NCBI GenBank assembly: GCA_949775045.1
Contig: OX459097.1
Location: 2,019,598 to 2,083,597 of the forward strand
Direction of reading: 5' to 3'
From: Metridium senile
Taxonomy: Eukaryota > Cnidaria > Anthozoa > Actiniaria > Metridiidae
Length of the DNA stretch: 64,000 bases
In this document: positions 32,932-44,735 of the stretch, piece by piece
Layout of the letters: every line of letters begins with the position of its first letter
How positions within the stretch are numbered: the stretch's first letter is position 1
Program-made: the position numbers and the translations under genes
The notes under the pieces: model-generated
The model's database searches: none
Told to the model about the DNA's origin: nothing
What the model saw: the letters and a program-made list of their open reading frames with translations, nothing else

Positions 32932-33909
32932 AATAGGCTAACATTAAATTTTAGCCTATTAACTGTTTAACAAATACACCTTTTGATCTTAGCTTCTGTG
33001 ATTTAACCTATTTGAACCTGACAATGATCTTTGAATTTTATGTATACAGAAAGGTTGTAGTAATCATTGATACAAACAGAACTTTTAGAGCTTTATTTAT
33101 TCACACACAATGACAAATAATGTGTCAAATTACAATTGGATAATAATTTACAATATTGAATGCAAATAATGAGGATGAAATACTATATAAAGAAATAGGA
33201 AAGCAGGCTGTTTGGCTGCCAGGGTAGTTTTAACAAATAATAATGTAATGAGATGTGAGATATGACATGCACAAGGTTAAAAATAACTGATATTCAGCTA
33301 TTAAGTATAAGCCATAAGCTATATTTGTGAAGCTTTGCCTGGAGTATCAGTACTACCGCTACGTCCTCCATGTACTCTTTATTTCTTAAATGTTCCTGTT
33401 TGAGACAAAAAAAAAAGCTGATTTGATCAAGGTTTCGTGCCCGACATCATTTATCGCACGTCAACTTTCATTTAAACGACTACAAGAAATTGACCAACTT
33501 CGAATGCAGTTTAAAGACCCAAATACTGGGGCGCTTAGGGGCGCTTTTACATTTTTAAATTACTGCATATAAGTAGACTATTTTGGTAAAGTTATAGAAT
33601 AATCTATGCAATATTTTGTCAGTAAGCACATTTTGAATAAACACTACTTTTCCTCAGAGATTTGGCGCGAACACAGTCCTAACTTTTAGAGTAGTCTTTT
33701 GAGCCTTTAATTAGTCACATTCAACTTCATTGTATTGCCACTGCAGATATATAATCTTATCATTTAAAAAATTAACGTGAACTGGTAAAAAATTCAATTC
33801 GGTCGGCAGGAGAGGTTCTTCAACTTACCAGTAAAATCGACATGTTACTCATAACTCGTCCGCCATCTTGAAAACTGCGAAAATAATGCATTGCGGTCGC
33901 AGTGGAAAC

Positions 33910-35193
33910 ACCACCTGCCCAGTCTCTATTCTCGGAAGTGATAGCTTCCTTTTCAGATCATATATTTCTAGGACCGATTCTAGGACTTTGTGAAATATTG
34001 TTTCGTGTAAGTTGTTGTATAAATTACGAGAACTATAATGACTTTTTGAATTTAAAATGTTTGATAGATCAACACAAACTCTCTCAACTGTGGAATTCTC
34101 TCAAATGTGAAGAACGTCGAAGAATTTAAACTCGACACTTTTATTGGTGATTTCAGAGCAAACTCCTGATTGCTGTTTGCTAAGAGGTAAGACTATATTG
34201 ATTGGTGCATGTAGTTGTTGTTAATGATTATAATTATTTTTTGAAGTTTTATATTGTTTGATTGACAACCAAAAAAGTGTTAAAGCGAAAATTTATTTTT
34301 TCGTGACGTCACACTTTAGTACTATACATATTTCTACCATCTAAAGTACTATCTATCCTTATTACAAAACTGGACTTAAAATCGTTGTGAAAAACAATTG
34401 GTGCAAATTTTCATACATCCACACCAATTAAACAGCCAAAGGATTGTTGAGGCCTAGCTACTTTCAAAGTCCGTTTTCTCGGCTTTTTCTTGAAATGAAA
34501 ACATATTTTTCGGGGATCTAAATTATGGTTAGATGTCTATCTGACTCAGTACAAAAAGCAAATTATTTTTTGAGAATGGACAAATTACGAAAGATTTATC
34601 GAGACTACTGTATGCGTGACACGAAAAGGTATGATTATCTTTAGTTAGAAAATTCCAAATTTCTTAAATGACGTGGCACCTATCCCTGATATAAAATAGC
34701 ATTCTATCTTAAGATGAGATGCCATTCAGTAGTTCTTAATAAATCACTTTTTTAACATCTCAATCGTTCTAGCTGGACATGTGTGCCCTACTAATTGGGG
34801 AGACTCAGACACACACTCACTATCTCTATGTTAATTATTTTGCACACAACTCTGCTCACAAGTTCATTTTTGTGGAGGAAGAAAAACCACATAACCCAGA
34901 GAAAAACCCTTGTGGCATAGGAGAGAAGAACACATCAAACAAACTCAACTCACATATATTCTATGCCAGTCAGCCGGGACTCAAACCTGGACCACAGCGG
35001 TGAGAGGACAGCACTCTCACTGCTAGGCCACCCATGCCACCCATTCTGTGCAATAAAATTTGTGACACATTCCGTTTCTAAGAATTTGACAAAGCCCGAA
35101 CTAGTACATTTTGACAGATATTTCATTGCGTGACATGGCATGTCTGGAACACCAATCTTTTGCTCAGATTTAATTCATACTGATCATTAAAAC
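33910..35193. repeat. Upstream module, copy 2, right piece
   Basis: Resumes the module after the 2.9 kb insertion: tttcagatcatatatttctagg, the CTCTCAACTGTG block and GTCCGTTTTCTCGGC are shared with copies 1 and 3. A SINE (34736-35046) interrupts it. Confidence 0.7.
34736..35046 (-). mobile_element. tRNA-derived SINE, reverse orientation
   Basis: On the minus strand the head reads GTGGCCTAGCAGTGAGAGTG (A-box-like), followed by GGTTTGAGTCCC (B box). The body holds the GGGTTTTTCTCTGGGTTATG motif known from SINE central domains of cnidarians and other invertebrates. Copies 1 and 3 of the module lack it (empty sites near 11219 and 59635). Confidence 0.8.
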
Positions 35194-35342
35194 CAGGGGC
35201 GGATCCAGGGGCAGGTGCAGGGGGTTGGCAGGGGCCCCCCTGGGCTCAGACAATCATAAAGCTCGAAAATATTTTTTCTTAAGTTATTTATGTATTACGT
35301 CATTTCCAAATGGTGTTCTGAATAAAATCCTGGATCCCCCTG
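35194..35342. mobile_element. MITE with CAGGGGCGGATCCAGG ends
   Basis: Imperfect inverted ends: CAGGGGCGGATCCAGG at the left and CCTGGATCCCCCTG at the right. No coding capacity. Confidence 0.55.
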
Positions 35343-36196
35343 AATACTATAAAAGGTAAATAAAAAAATAATAGTTACAACTTTACATACAAATGTTATG
35401 TATGTCATCATGAGATATTTCAGTGATTGCGGCATTTTTATAGCACTCCACTAAATATTTTTGAGAATTCAAAATTTCCGTGTCAAAGTCAAGTTGTCTA
35501 ACAACATATTGACATTTAAAATAATATTTATATTTAGAATATTTTTGTTTTATTTGAAACATTATTCTTGTATAAATTAAGGTGGAACATATGTTCTTAA
35601 TATATAAATTTAAGGTGGAAAAAATCTTGATGGCTTTTAAAACTTTTATTTATTTTAAGCTGTTTTATAAGATTATACAATAAATTGTGTACAATACAAA
35701 TTATATTTAACATGATGAATTTTTATCCTTTTCTTGCTTCTCTACTTTGTTCATTTGTCCATTCAAATATCTTGTCATTCATCCACTCATTTATTCTTTT
35801 ATTCACCTCTATATTTTTCTAAAGGCGCTGTTACACTGCAGTTTTTCAGCAGTTTGTCTCGCATTGCTGTTAAGACAAGTTTCTGGAGATTTGCACAGTG
35901 TAACAAAGACTCAGTCAATCAATTTTTAGTTACAGACAGCATTGTACAGTACAGTTCAGTTCTTCTTTTTGCAATTAACTCAGCAACGTTCACCACCATC
36001 AACTTTCAAGCATTTTGAGACAAGTTGCTGTGAAAATTACACATTGTAACAGTGCCTCAACTTGGTATCTCAACTTGGATTTCGGTTCACGGTTCAAGGT
36101 TGAGTGTATTTTGTGAAAAGAGATTCTTAGATTCCAATTTATAATGATATATATTATAACAATCACATGAATTAACTTAGGGTTTTCTCATTTCAG
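35343..36196. other. 5' flank of gene C
   Basis: Matches the gene B flank 13060-14620 piece by piece, with gaps: the TCATCATGAGATATTTCAGT block, the GGCRCTGTTACA MITE (35824-36055) and the acceptor region. It may include the promoter and a non-coding first exon; none can be placed. Confidence 0.5.
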
Positions 36197-36904
36197 ATTA
36201 CTGGCATGCAGCATACATGGGCCGCATCCCCCCAAAACCTGATGGTACTGAAGGATATGCATCAATAACCCTGACTCTTAAAGAACCAGATTGTGAAATA
36301 AAAACTATTGCTTGTATTATTAAGAATGATGAGCAATTACAAGAGTTGCAATTTTTAAATGAAACTGAAAAATATGTTGAAACACACCAGCTAGACCAAA
36401 AGACCAAGTTTTTCCTATATTTTTTTTGTTCTGAATCAAATTTGTCAACTCGTTTAGACAAATCTGAAATAGTAGCTCACCGCTTTACTAAGCCAAAAAA
36501 AGATAAAAACTGTAAAATTGAGAACAAATTGGAAACACAACCGTTTTTCTTGAGGGATAATCATGTGTTTTTGCCTGCATGTCATGAAGATTTGAAAACA
36601 GTAGAATTTGAAATTTTTTTATCAGCTCATAGTAGTGCCGTCACTAGGAAAAATCTTTCAGCCGGAAAATATAGAGGAGTGCAAAACAGTCATGTACCAG
36701 ACAGAGTAAAATATTATACTTTTTCACTGTCAAGCAGTAGTAATAATACATTCAATATCACAAATCGGGCTTATAAGGTTTTCAAAAACTTGGTTGATGG
36801 TCCACTACTGTTTGAGGAAGCAAGTAAGAGATGGAGACTGATTGGGTGGTACAAGAAAGCCCCAGAAGGAGACCGAATTACTGTTTATCATTTAGGAACA
36901 CAAG
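36197..36904 (+). CDS. Gene C, domain X exon (start codon 36217)
   Basis: The exon follows acceptor gttttctcatttcag and ends at CACAAG|GTGAGA in phase 1. The frame homologous to gene B starts at ATG 36217 (MGRIPPKPDGTEGYASITLT) and gives 229 residues; identity to gene B domain X is high through the whole length (for example FFLRDNHVFLPACHEDLKTV and WRLIGWYKKAPEGDRITVYH). An earlier ATG at 36206 is in another frame because of a 2-base length change against gene B, so either that ATG is bypassed or a downstream acceptor (catgcag, 36211) is used. The domain is not recognised. Differences cluster in loops such as SSSTRN/SSSN and LLLLEEASWR/LLFEEASKRWR, typical of a selected protein. Confidence 0.8.
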
Positions 36905-36976
36905 GTGAGAAAATATTACAGTGAAAATCATTGCATCACGACTTACAAATTGTCAATTTCAATTTAATTTTGGGGT

Positions 36977-37080
36977 TTCTGATCCGTCAATAAGTTTGGA
37001 GGCAGAGCTTACCTCAAATTAACCAATGAGTTAACGAGTTTATGTAAGCTCTGCCTCCAAACTTGATTGATGGATCGAAA
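36977..37080. repeat. Intronic palindrome after domain X, copy C
   Basis: Same hairpin with GGCAGAGCTTAC / GTAAGCTCTGCC stem as at 15401-15511. Confidence 0.65.
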
Positions 37081-37188
37081 AAGACAATAATCCAACTAAA
37101 GTTTCGAAATAGAAGGTCTTGGTGCAGCATTATGAATAGAGGTTTGATAAAGGTTTGCATTGTTTTTATATCAAAATAGTCACTACAG

Positions 37189-37326
37189 TTATTTGGAAAA
37201 CATCCACAAACAGCCAAACAGATCTATCTAACCAACCTCCATCTGGTTCTGCTGATCAACCTACAAGCACGGATCAGTCAGATCAATCTGGATCAGACAC
37301 TAGAGCTCATAGTTTCAATGTTCAAG
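37189..37326 (+). CDS. Gene C, linker exon 1
   Basis: Acceptor gtcactacag and donor TTCAAG|GTAATT, phase 1-1, 46 residues beginning IWKTSTNSQTDLSNQ and containing one unit of the PPTSTDQ-type repeat that is expanded at 22057-22422. Probably a disordered Ser/Gln/Asp-rich spacer. Confidence 0.75.
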
Positions 37327-37429
37327 GTAATTAAGGACAATCTGTTTCATCAGTATATCTTACTCTGGTGATTTGTTTTAGTAAGGAACAACTTGACCAA
37401 TAGACCTTATCGGCTAACGCATTGCTATT

Positions 37430-37555
37430 TACGTTTCCATCCAATTCAAATCTTTTGGGAATAAGATTCTTTGTCTTATGCATTTCAATGTCACATGGAA
37501 AATGTTTGCAACAAAAGTTTTTACTACCAGAGGTTTTGAATTGGGTGGAAACGTA
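37430..37555. mobile_element. Small MITE with TACGTTTCCATCCAATTC ends
   Basis: The right end reads GAATTGGGTGGAAACGTA, the near-complement. Flanking sequence (aatagaccttatcg) is repeated at 37603. Confidence 0.6.
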
Positions 37556-37929
37556 AAATAATTAATCAATGTGAATAGATTGAATTCAATTGAATTCAAT
37601 TCAATAGACCTTATCGTCTAACGAGTTGCTATGTACAAGATACACATCTAACCTGCAAATAGCATAACAGCTAGTCGAGGCACCGATTAGATGTTAGATT
37701 TGTGGTTTATAATTTTTTACATTGACAATTAATAAAACATTTCAAAATTAGATACAGATATAGAAGATTAAATAATTAAATAAATAACATTAAATAAATT
37801 GATAAATATAAAGAAGTTAAGAGCAAATTATAACTATTGAAATTATTACTATTAACACTTTATTTCTATACTATTAGATACGGAAATAGAAATTATGTAT
37901 AGAGAAGAGCAAATTATAACTATTAATAT

Positions 37930-39200
37930 TTAACTATTTATAACACACTGTTCCTCAAATAATTTTGTGATATCAACATTGTAGCCATGTATTTTTAAAT
38001 AATTGAATAAACATTGCCAAACTTTCTTTTTCAAGCAAAATAAAATTATTTTGACGAAGATCTTAAAGAAACTGGGATTTGATTCCACAATCTTACACCC
38101 ACTTGAGAGAAAGACTCCTTCTGTACATTCAATCTGGAGAATTTTCAATAAAGATCATTTTTCTGAGAGGACCTAGTTTCGTGAGAATGAATTTCTTTTA
38201 TAAAAAGAGTATTCAAGTTTTTCGGAGCAACATAGTTAGTTACATCATGCATCAGTTGTGCCAAAGAATCAATGTATAACAATGTTACCGGAAGGGTACT
38301 AGTCTCGATAAATAAAGGAATAGCACTCTCTGTAGTTTTTAGTCGAAAGATTATTCTTAGGGCTCGCTTCTGTAAAATGAGTATTTTACTGGCCCTGCCC
38401 CATACGCTTATTCCATACAGCAAAAGTGGTTGTAAAAGGGATTTATACATCGTTATTAGTGTGTTCTTAGGCAAGAAATGTCTTAGTTTTGATAAAAGAC
38501 CGACTATTCTACTAATCTTGTTGTACATATGTAATCAATGTTAGGTTTCCACGTTTAATTACTATCAATCAAAATACCAAGATATTTAACATAATCTTTA
38601 TGCTCAAGGTTAATTAATTTGTTTGTCTTAAAATCAAAAAGCCTGATGTTTATTTGGTCTTTTAATTAATTTACGTTGGCGAGGATGAAATATTACAAAA
38701 TTTGTTTTTTTGATATTCAGCGTCAATTTATTGGCAATTAACCAATCTTGCAACTTTGTTAGCTCAAAGTTCATAATTCTTTCAAGATTTTTTAGACATT
38801 TGTTTGCTAATAGAATATTTGTGTCATCGGCAAAAAGGTGAAATCTCAGTATCTTAGAGCTTAATTACAGATATCATTAACATATAATAAGAAAAGTAAG
38901 GGCCCTAAAACAGAGCCCTGAGGGACACCGTACTCTATTTTTCCTTTTTTGATATGTAAGAATTTACTGCTGTAGTCTGATTTCTGTCAGATAAATAAGA
39001 ATCAAACCAATCATATAGACAGCCTCTTACTCCATAAATATAAAGTTTTTTTAGAAGTATCTTGTGGTCTACAGTATCGAATGCCTTAGCTAAGTCAATG
39101 AAGACAGCACATGTGAATAGTTTATGATCCATATTGGATTGTATTGTATTGACAATGTCGAGGACCGCATGATGAGTTGAATGACCCTTTTGACAACCAT
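37930..39200 (-). mobile_element. Truncated LINE, reverse-transcriptase part
   Basis: Minus-strand translation in several pieces gives FIDLAKAFDTVDHKILL, then [20 protein letters not shown], then FADDTNILLANK (the catalytic x-A-D-D box) and, further on, LLQPLLLYGISVWGRAS. This order is that of jockey/CR1/RTE-like non-LTR reverse transcriptases. Frameshifts and stops split it (frames at 39132-38935 and 38528-38145), and the 5' part is missing, so it is dead. It lies in the intron after linker exon 1 of gene C. Confidence 0.9.
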
Positions 39201-39234
39201 ATTGGACATCCGATAGAATATCGTATTTTTCTAT

Positions 39235-40580
39235 TTAATTATATCCATTTTGAAATCACTAGTGAATCCTGCAATCTGATTGGTTCTTTACAGCTTGATT
39301 TCAGCCTAAATCGCACCATTTTGAATCTAAATCGCACCATTTTGAATCTAAATCGCACCAATTTGAACAACCATTGAGATTACAGAAAATTAACAAACTA
39401 ACCAATCAGATGACAGTAAATAAAATGCAAAAAAAATGTCAGTTTTTAGGTTTTTTTTTTTTTTACAGTTTTTGAGCAAAAATTTATGAATTATGCCAAA
39501 AACATGGATGATTTCAATAACTTACAGTACTTGAATAATCCCAAAGCATCCTTGACGTCGAAATACTGCTATAGAAACTAATTTCCCATTATTTGGTGTC
39601 CATTTGGATGAAAATGTGGCTAATTTTCCATCAAATTGTGAATGTTAATAGTCCGAACGGTCCTGACGTCCAGCGAGCAAACCACCAGTAGGCTACACAA
39701 AAACTTGCAAAATATCAAGAGCTATGCCACGAAGAAGATGTTTGAATGATTTCCAGGAACTTAAAGCGAGGATAAAGACAAACAGAAGTCATCAGCTCTC
39801 CATAAAAACACTTTGACGGCGAATAAAACAGTCAACAAACTTCTTCAAAACAGTAAGCACATTCCGCCATTTTGAATGTCTACATCATCGAAATGCCTCC
39901 TCAGTTAGTTCTACGCCAAAGTAGACAGAGAGAATCCTTACAATTACAAGCTGGAATCCACCAGAAGAATGCAAAGTTGCTTGTCAGTTTTATTTGAAGG
40001 AAAAGAAACGGTTTTCTACTGGTACAAGTCACTGATATGAGCTTGGAATTCACAAGTGCCAAGGACATTTCTGTGTTGACGATGTCTAGTACAACTTTTT
40101 ACGTCCCAAAGCGCAAAAGCATCTTCTCAGCTCCAAAAACAAATCCACATGAACTAAAAACAATCTTTTTGATTCTAATTTGTAGTTTTAAGGCACCGCT
40201 GGCTGTAATTTTAACCAAATCTTGTATGTTCAATTTCACGTGTGCCAGTTTTGCTGAGCTCAACGCCATTACACATACATGTGTACGATCAAGTTAGTTC
40301 TCAAAATAGACCAACATTAGTCCTGAATATCTCCTCAGCTACCAAAGACACAAAAACTGTACCTTATTGAGTCAGATGTTGAAGATTAAACTATAAGTTT
40401 CGCCAAATTTGCAAGAACCTTGAGCTGCCAAGCAAACTAGTGATCAGTTGTCAAACTTGCAAACGACCTGTCACATGACATTTTCAATGTAAAAAGAGCA
40501 TTTCCGTTTCCGGTATTGTAAAACAAATCAATAAAAGCATGCTATAAACTACAGTTTGATTTCAAAATGGATATAATTAA
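39235..40580. mobile_element. TIR-bounded non-autonomous element (tentative)
   Basis: TTAATTATATCCATTTTGAA at 39235 is exactly inverted at 40561-40580. The inside has a 21-bp tandem repeat (AATCTAAATCGCACCATTTTG, about 39308-39361, roughly 2.5 units). A further palindrome with AATCGCAC motifs follows at about 40610-40710. No coding capacity. Confidence 0.5.
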
Positions 40581-40865
40581 GTGGTAATTGAACTTCGTGT
40601 CGTGCAATTTTGGTTCGAAATCAAACTTGCGATTCAAATCGCACTCCCGCTACGCGGTCGTGCGATTTTGTAATCGCGCGTTTGATTTCGAACCAAATTG
40701 CACTCCACTCAGTTCAATTACCATTATGAATCATTTTGATATAAATAAAACTGCAGCATTACTCAGGACATCAAAATAGACTATATAGAAAAGCAATGCA
40801 ATGTGAAGAGGTTAATGTATTTTGGTGAAATATGACTTTTAATGTGTGCATTTTTTTTGCTGCAG

Positions 40866-40967
40866 ATCCTCTTCCAGTGAACCAACCAGTAGCCACCAGT
40901 TTGCAAGACCAGCCTCCATCAGGATCAACTGTTGTTTTTTCTTCTCATAGAGTAAATGGACAACAAG
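40866..40967 (+). CDS. Gene C, linker exon 2
   Basis: Acceptor ttttttgctgcag and donor CAACAAG|GTATTA, phase 1-1, 34 residues (DPLPVNQPVATSLQDQPPSG). Same length and flanks as 16201-16302. Probably disordered. Confidence 0.7.
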
Positions 40968-41249
40968 GTATTACATAGTAACATATTCATGGAATAATAA
41001 CTTAGCAACCACTCAACATTAACAAAACCACAAATCTATATATTCGCTAAGTAATCAAGCTAAGATATTTACTATAAAAGACAGACCATTACACACATTT
41101 GAGGGGGATAGGCAACTCTTTTGGTGCAGGATATTTTTTTGTCTTTATGCTTGTTTGTGCATGATATTTTTTTAAGGTCAAAGCTGTGCTCATTTGTGTG
41201 TGTTTTTGTGTGTGTGTGTGCGTCTGTACTACCTGAGAGAACTTTTGAT

Positions 41250-42440
41250 TGCCTCACAGCCTCATTGCCTCACAGCCTCATTGCCTCACAGCCTCATTGC
41301 CTCACAGCCTTATTGCCTCACAGCCTTATTGTCTCATTGCCTCACAGCCTCATTGCCTCACATCCTCATTGCCTCACAGGCTCATTGCCTCACAGCCTCA
41401 TTGCCTCACAGCCTCATTGCTTCACAGCCTCATTGCCTGGCAACCTCATTGCCTCACAGCATTATTGCCTCGCAGCCTTATTGCCTCACAGCATTATTGC
41501 CTCACAGCTTTATTGCCTGGCAGCCTCATTGCCTGGCAGCCTTATTGCCTCACAGCCTTATTGCATGGCACCCTCATTGCCTGGCAACCTGAGCCATTAC
41601 CTCACAGCCTTTTCACCTCACAGCCTCATTGCCTCACAGCCTCATTGCCTCACAGCCTTATTGCCTGGCAGCCTCATTGCCTGGCAGCCTTATTGCCTCA
41701 CAGCCTTATTGCCTCATTGCCTGGCAGCCTTATTGCCTCACAGCCTTATTGCCTCACAACATCATTGCCTCACAACATCATTGCCTCACAACATCATTGC
41801 CTCGTAGCCTTATTGCCTCACAGCCTTATTGCCTGACAACATCTTTGCCTCACAGCCTTATTGCCTCACACCCTCATTGCCTGACAACCTCATTGCCTCA
41901 CAGCCTTATTGCCTCACAGCCTCATTGCCTCACAGCCTCATTGCTTCACAGTCTCATTGCCTGGCAACCTCATTGCCTCACAGCCTTTTCACCTCACAGC
42001 CTCATTGCCTCACAGCCTCATTGCCTCACAGCATTATTGCCTCACAGCCTTATTGCCTGGCAGCCTTATTGCCTCACAGCCTTATTGCCTCACAGCCTCA
42101 TTGCCTCACAGCCTCATTGCTTCACAGCCTCATTGCCTGGCAACCTCATTGCCTCACAGCCTTTTCACCTCACAGCCTCATTGCCTCACAGCCTCATTGC
42201 CTCACAGCATTATTGCCTCACAGCCTTATTGCCTGGCAGCCTTATTGCCTCACAGCCTTATTGCCTCACAAACTCATTGCCTCACATTGCCTCACAGCCT
42301 TATTGCCTCACAGCCTTATTGCCTCACACCCTCATTGCTTGGCAACCTCATTGCCTCACAGCCTTACAGGCAATGAGGTTGCGAGGCTGTGAAGCAATGA
42401 CGCAGTGAGGAAATGAGGCAATGAAGTTTCGAGGCTGTGA
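41250..42440. repeat. 16-bp minisatellite (TTGCCTCACAGCCTCA)n with strand switch at its end
   Basis: About 70 imperfect copies of a 16-bp unit (variants CCTTATTG, CTGGCA, TTTCACC) fill 41250-42366. From 42367 the last units run as the reverse complement (CAATGAGGTTGCGAGGCTGT). Because 16 is not divisible by 3 and the unit has no stop in any frame, overlapping frames of up to 259 codons appear in all three plus-strand frames. They are not genes. The array lies in an intron of gene C. Confidence 0.95.
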
Positions 42441-43459
42441 GGGCATAAGAATGAGAGAAAGTTTCAAAAGATATTGATTCTGTAACGACTTATCAACACT
42501 TTTCTTTTCTTTTCTCGTTCTCATTTGCAATCTACTTATTAAAAACAGTTAAAATGTAAATTAACCTCGATGACTTAGTCTGTGCTGTGGCACACACAGA
42601 ATGAACGATCACTCGGCCCCCAGTCCCCTCAAGAATTCCGGAAAGGCATATTCAAAATGTGAATATGTTTTTTACGGCATGAAACGAAGTGATGCTTGTA
42701 GCTCGACTAAAGGCTTAAGATAAACACTACAAGCGCACAGTTTTGGCAGAAAACCGCGGTGACCCGACACTTGCCGTTGGTGGTCCTCCCTATCCATAAT
42801 CCTTTGCAGTCGTGAATTAGGGAAAACATGTGTGTGTCAAAATGCCGTAGCTCAGCTTTTCGTGAAGTGAAATAAAGGAGAAATACTTTACAGAGTCATA
42901 GCACAAGGACTGAACTTTGTTGCGAAAACGGCTTTTTAGCCTAAAAAAGATTATTTAATTTCGATAAACAATCCAAGGTCAAAGAAGTGTGATTTATATT
43001 TTTGATGCGAAAAATGTTTACTTTGCTTGTTTCTTTTGACTGATATGTTCTGTGATATCTAGATCGTTTTTTTGGACAAAGGGTGAAATCAGTTTTGACG
43101 TTGATTGGAGTTCACAGATGAGCGATGGGTTGTTAAGCAAAGCCAAAGCGTAAATATGGACCGATTTTCTCCTTTTTTTGGACCAAAATCACCAAAGCTG
43201 AATAGCAATCCTCAATATTCAAATGAAAACAAGTTGTTTGGTGTAATTTGAGATGATTTGCGCAAGGTTTGAAAATTTTCTAAAAAATTGTCATTTAGGT
43301 CGTTGTCACCCCTTCGATTATATATAGTAATAATAATAGCTATAATGATTATTGTGATATCATTAATAACTATCATTAACTCATTTTTGTCATGTTAAAT
43401 CCTATTTTGAGAGCTAAAATGCAAAACTGTGCTTCATTTGAAGTTATTCTATTTTTCAG
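42441..43459. other. Gene C intron, nothing recognised
   Basis: About 1 kb of non-coding sequence before the DD4 exon, with no clear repeat end and no protein signal on either strand. Confidence 0.4.
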
Positions 43460-43747
43460 ATCTCCCTTTGATAGTCCTACTGTCAGAAAACAGTCCTTTA
43501 AATGTGAAGCTGTGTTTAATGTTGAATCGAATCAACAACAGAGGGATTCGTAACTGGAAGCACCTTGCCCATGCCATTGGTGTACCATCAGATGTTAGTT
43601 TATCATTTGATTGTGACCCTGAACACAGTCCAACAGTAGACTTGTTTGAATATCTGGTTACACGGAACCCAGAAATGAATTTTACTCAGCTGAAAGCAAA
43701 GCTAAAAGATGCTGGTCGAAATGATCTTATTCTGAAGCTTGACAAAG
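43460..43747 (+). CDS. Gene C, death domain 4 exon
   Basis: Acceptor attctatttttcag and donor GACAAAG|GTAATA, phase 1-1, 96 residues. The death domain has LNVKLCLMLNRINNRG, then NWKHLAHAIGVPSDVSL, SPTVDLFEYLVTRNPEMNFT and LKDAGRNDLILKL. The PT and R-x-D motifs of the MyD88/IRAK type are present. First of three adjacent DD exons. Confidence 0.9.
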
Positions 43748-43794
43748 GTAATACACAGTTATTTTATATATTTTTTGGCTGGCTTGCTGTAGTC

Positions 43795-43919
43795 AGAGAG
43801 CTTGTTCTAGACCCCAACCGAATTGAGCGATTATATACAATAGTTTTTTTTTTAACTTTATTTAAACTGATAGGACCAATCAGCAATCTTTTAGGCTGGG
43901 GGTCTAGAACAAGCTTTCT
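43795..43919. repeat. Palindrome in the DD4-DD5 intron
   Basis: GAGCTTGTTCTAGACCCC and its complement flank about 80 bases. Possibly a small MITE. Confidence 0.55.
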
Positions 43920-43998
43920 GGCGCTGCTTCTCAGGCTACTGGCTGGCTGGCTATATCCTGTAGCTCTATTTCATGGAACTCTTACAATTTGTTTTCAG

Positions 43999-44298
43999 AT
44001 GGTTACGAGGATGTCTGGAAGTTAGCTGACAAAATGGAGTTTGTTGATCTATTTAAAGATAAGCTAGATGTCCCGAAAAGGCGCATGGATTGGAGAGCAC
44101 TAGCAAACAAGTTAAAAATTCCTAAAAAAAATTGGGAAAAGTTTGGAAAGCCTACACTTGGGCCAACAGAGCACTTGTTTCTTCACATTAGAATTTCACC
44201 TGGTCTTGCTGATTTAACTGTTGGAAACATTAAGAAGTGTCTTTCAGATATGAATCGTTTTGATGTTCTCAAAGTTTTTGAAAGACTTAAAACACTAG
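43999..44298 (+). CDS. Gene C, death domain 5 exon
   Basis: Acceptor tttgttttcag and donor ACACTAG|GTAATA, phase 1-1, 100 residues. After a lead (DGYEDVWKLADKMEF) comes VDLFKDKLDVPKRRM, DWRALANKLKIPKKNWEKF, PTEHLFLHIRISPGL and LTVGNIKKCLSDMNRFDVLK. R-x-D is kept as RFDV. The intron before it is only 251 bp. Confidence 0.9.
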
Positions 44299-44432
44299 GT
44301 AATATAATGTTTAAAACATTTAATAACTTAAGTAGCTTTTAAAAATAATTAATGAGTAATCATAATCATAATCATCATTGTTATCCGACTATTACTGAAT
44401 ATTATCTTTATAAATTATAATTATTATTCCAG

Positions 44433-44735
44433 ACAATGCTCTTGCTAAAGATGAATTCAAATCACAATCACCTCTAATGGATGAGCTCAGTGGTCGTCTA
44501 GACAAAGATGGACCTATGAAAAACTGGAGAAACCTTGCATACAACCTAGGTATACCTGAGCACATCTACCAAGACTTTGACATGACTAGGGTAAACAATA
44601 AGAACCCCACTGACCTGCTGATAGAGTGGATATTTGCGAACAAGCCTGACTTCACAGTGGGGATGATGGTGAAGTGTTTACAGAGTATTGGCAGGAATGA
44701 TGTTGTTGTTGAGTTAAGAAATGGAGTAAAGCAAG
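44433..44735 (+). CDS. Gene C, death domain 6 exon
   Basis: Acceptor aattattattccag and donor AAGCAAG|GTAGGA, phase 1-1, 101 residues. The domain reads LMDELSGRLDKDGPM, NWRNLAYNLGIPEHIYQDF, NPTDLLIEWIFANKPDFTV and LQSIGRNDVVVEL: the clearest MyD88/IRAK-like pattern in the window. The open frame continues 12 codons to a TAA at 44768-44770, so an alternative end here (VKQGRRRRTILDRE) is possible if the donor is not used. A 176-codon frame on the other strand is a shadow. Confidence 0.9.

Larger units (their letters stand above)
30968..33909. mobile_element. 2.9 kb TIR element inserted in the upstream module of gene C
   Basis: GTTTCCACTGCGACCGCAAT at the left is exactly inverted at the right end. 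The module sequence on either side joins up in the copies at 10.5 and 58.7 kb. No transposase frame is visible, and several smaller elements are nested inside. No target duplication could be seen with certainty. Confidence 0.75.

Noticed and set aside
41121..42408. Several overlapping long frames (up to 259 codons) with Leu/His/Ser/Cys repeats
   Set aside because: They are read from a 16-bp minisatellite in all three frames and have no splice or start context.
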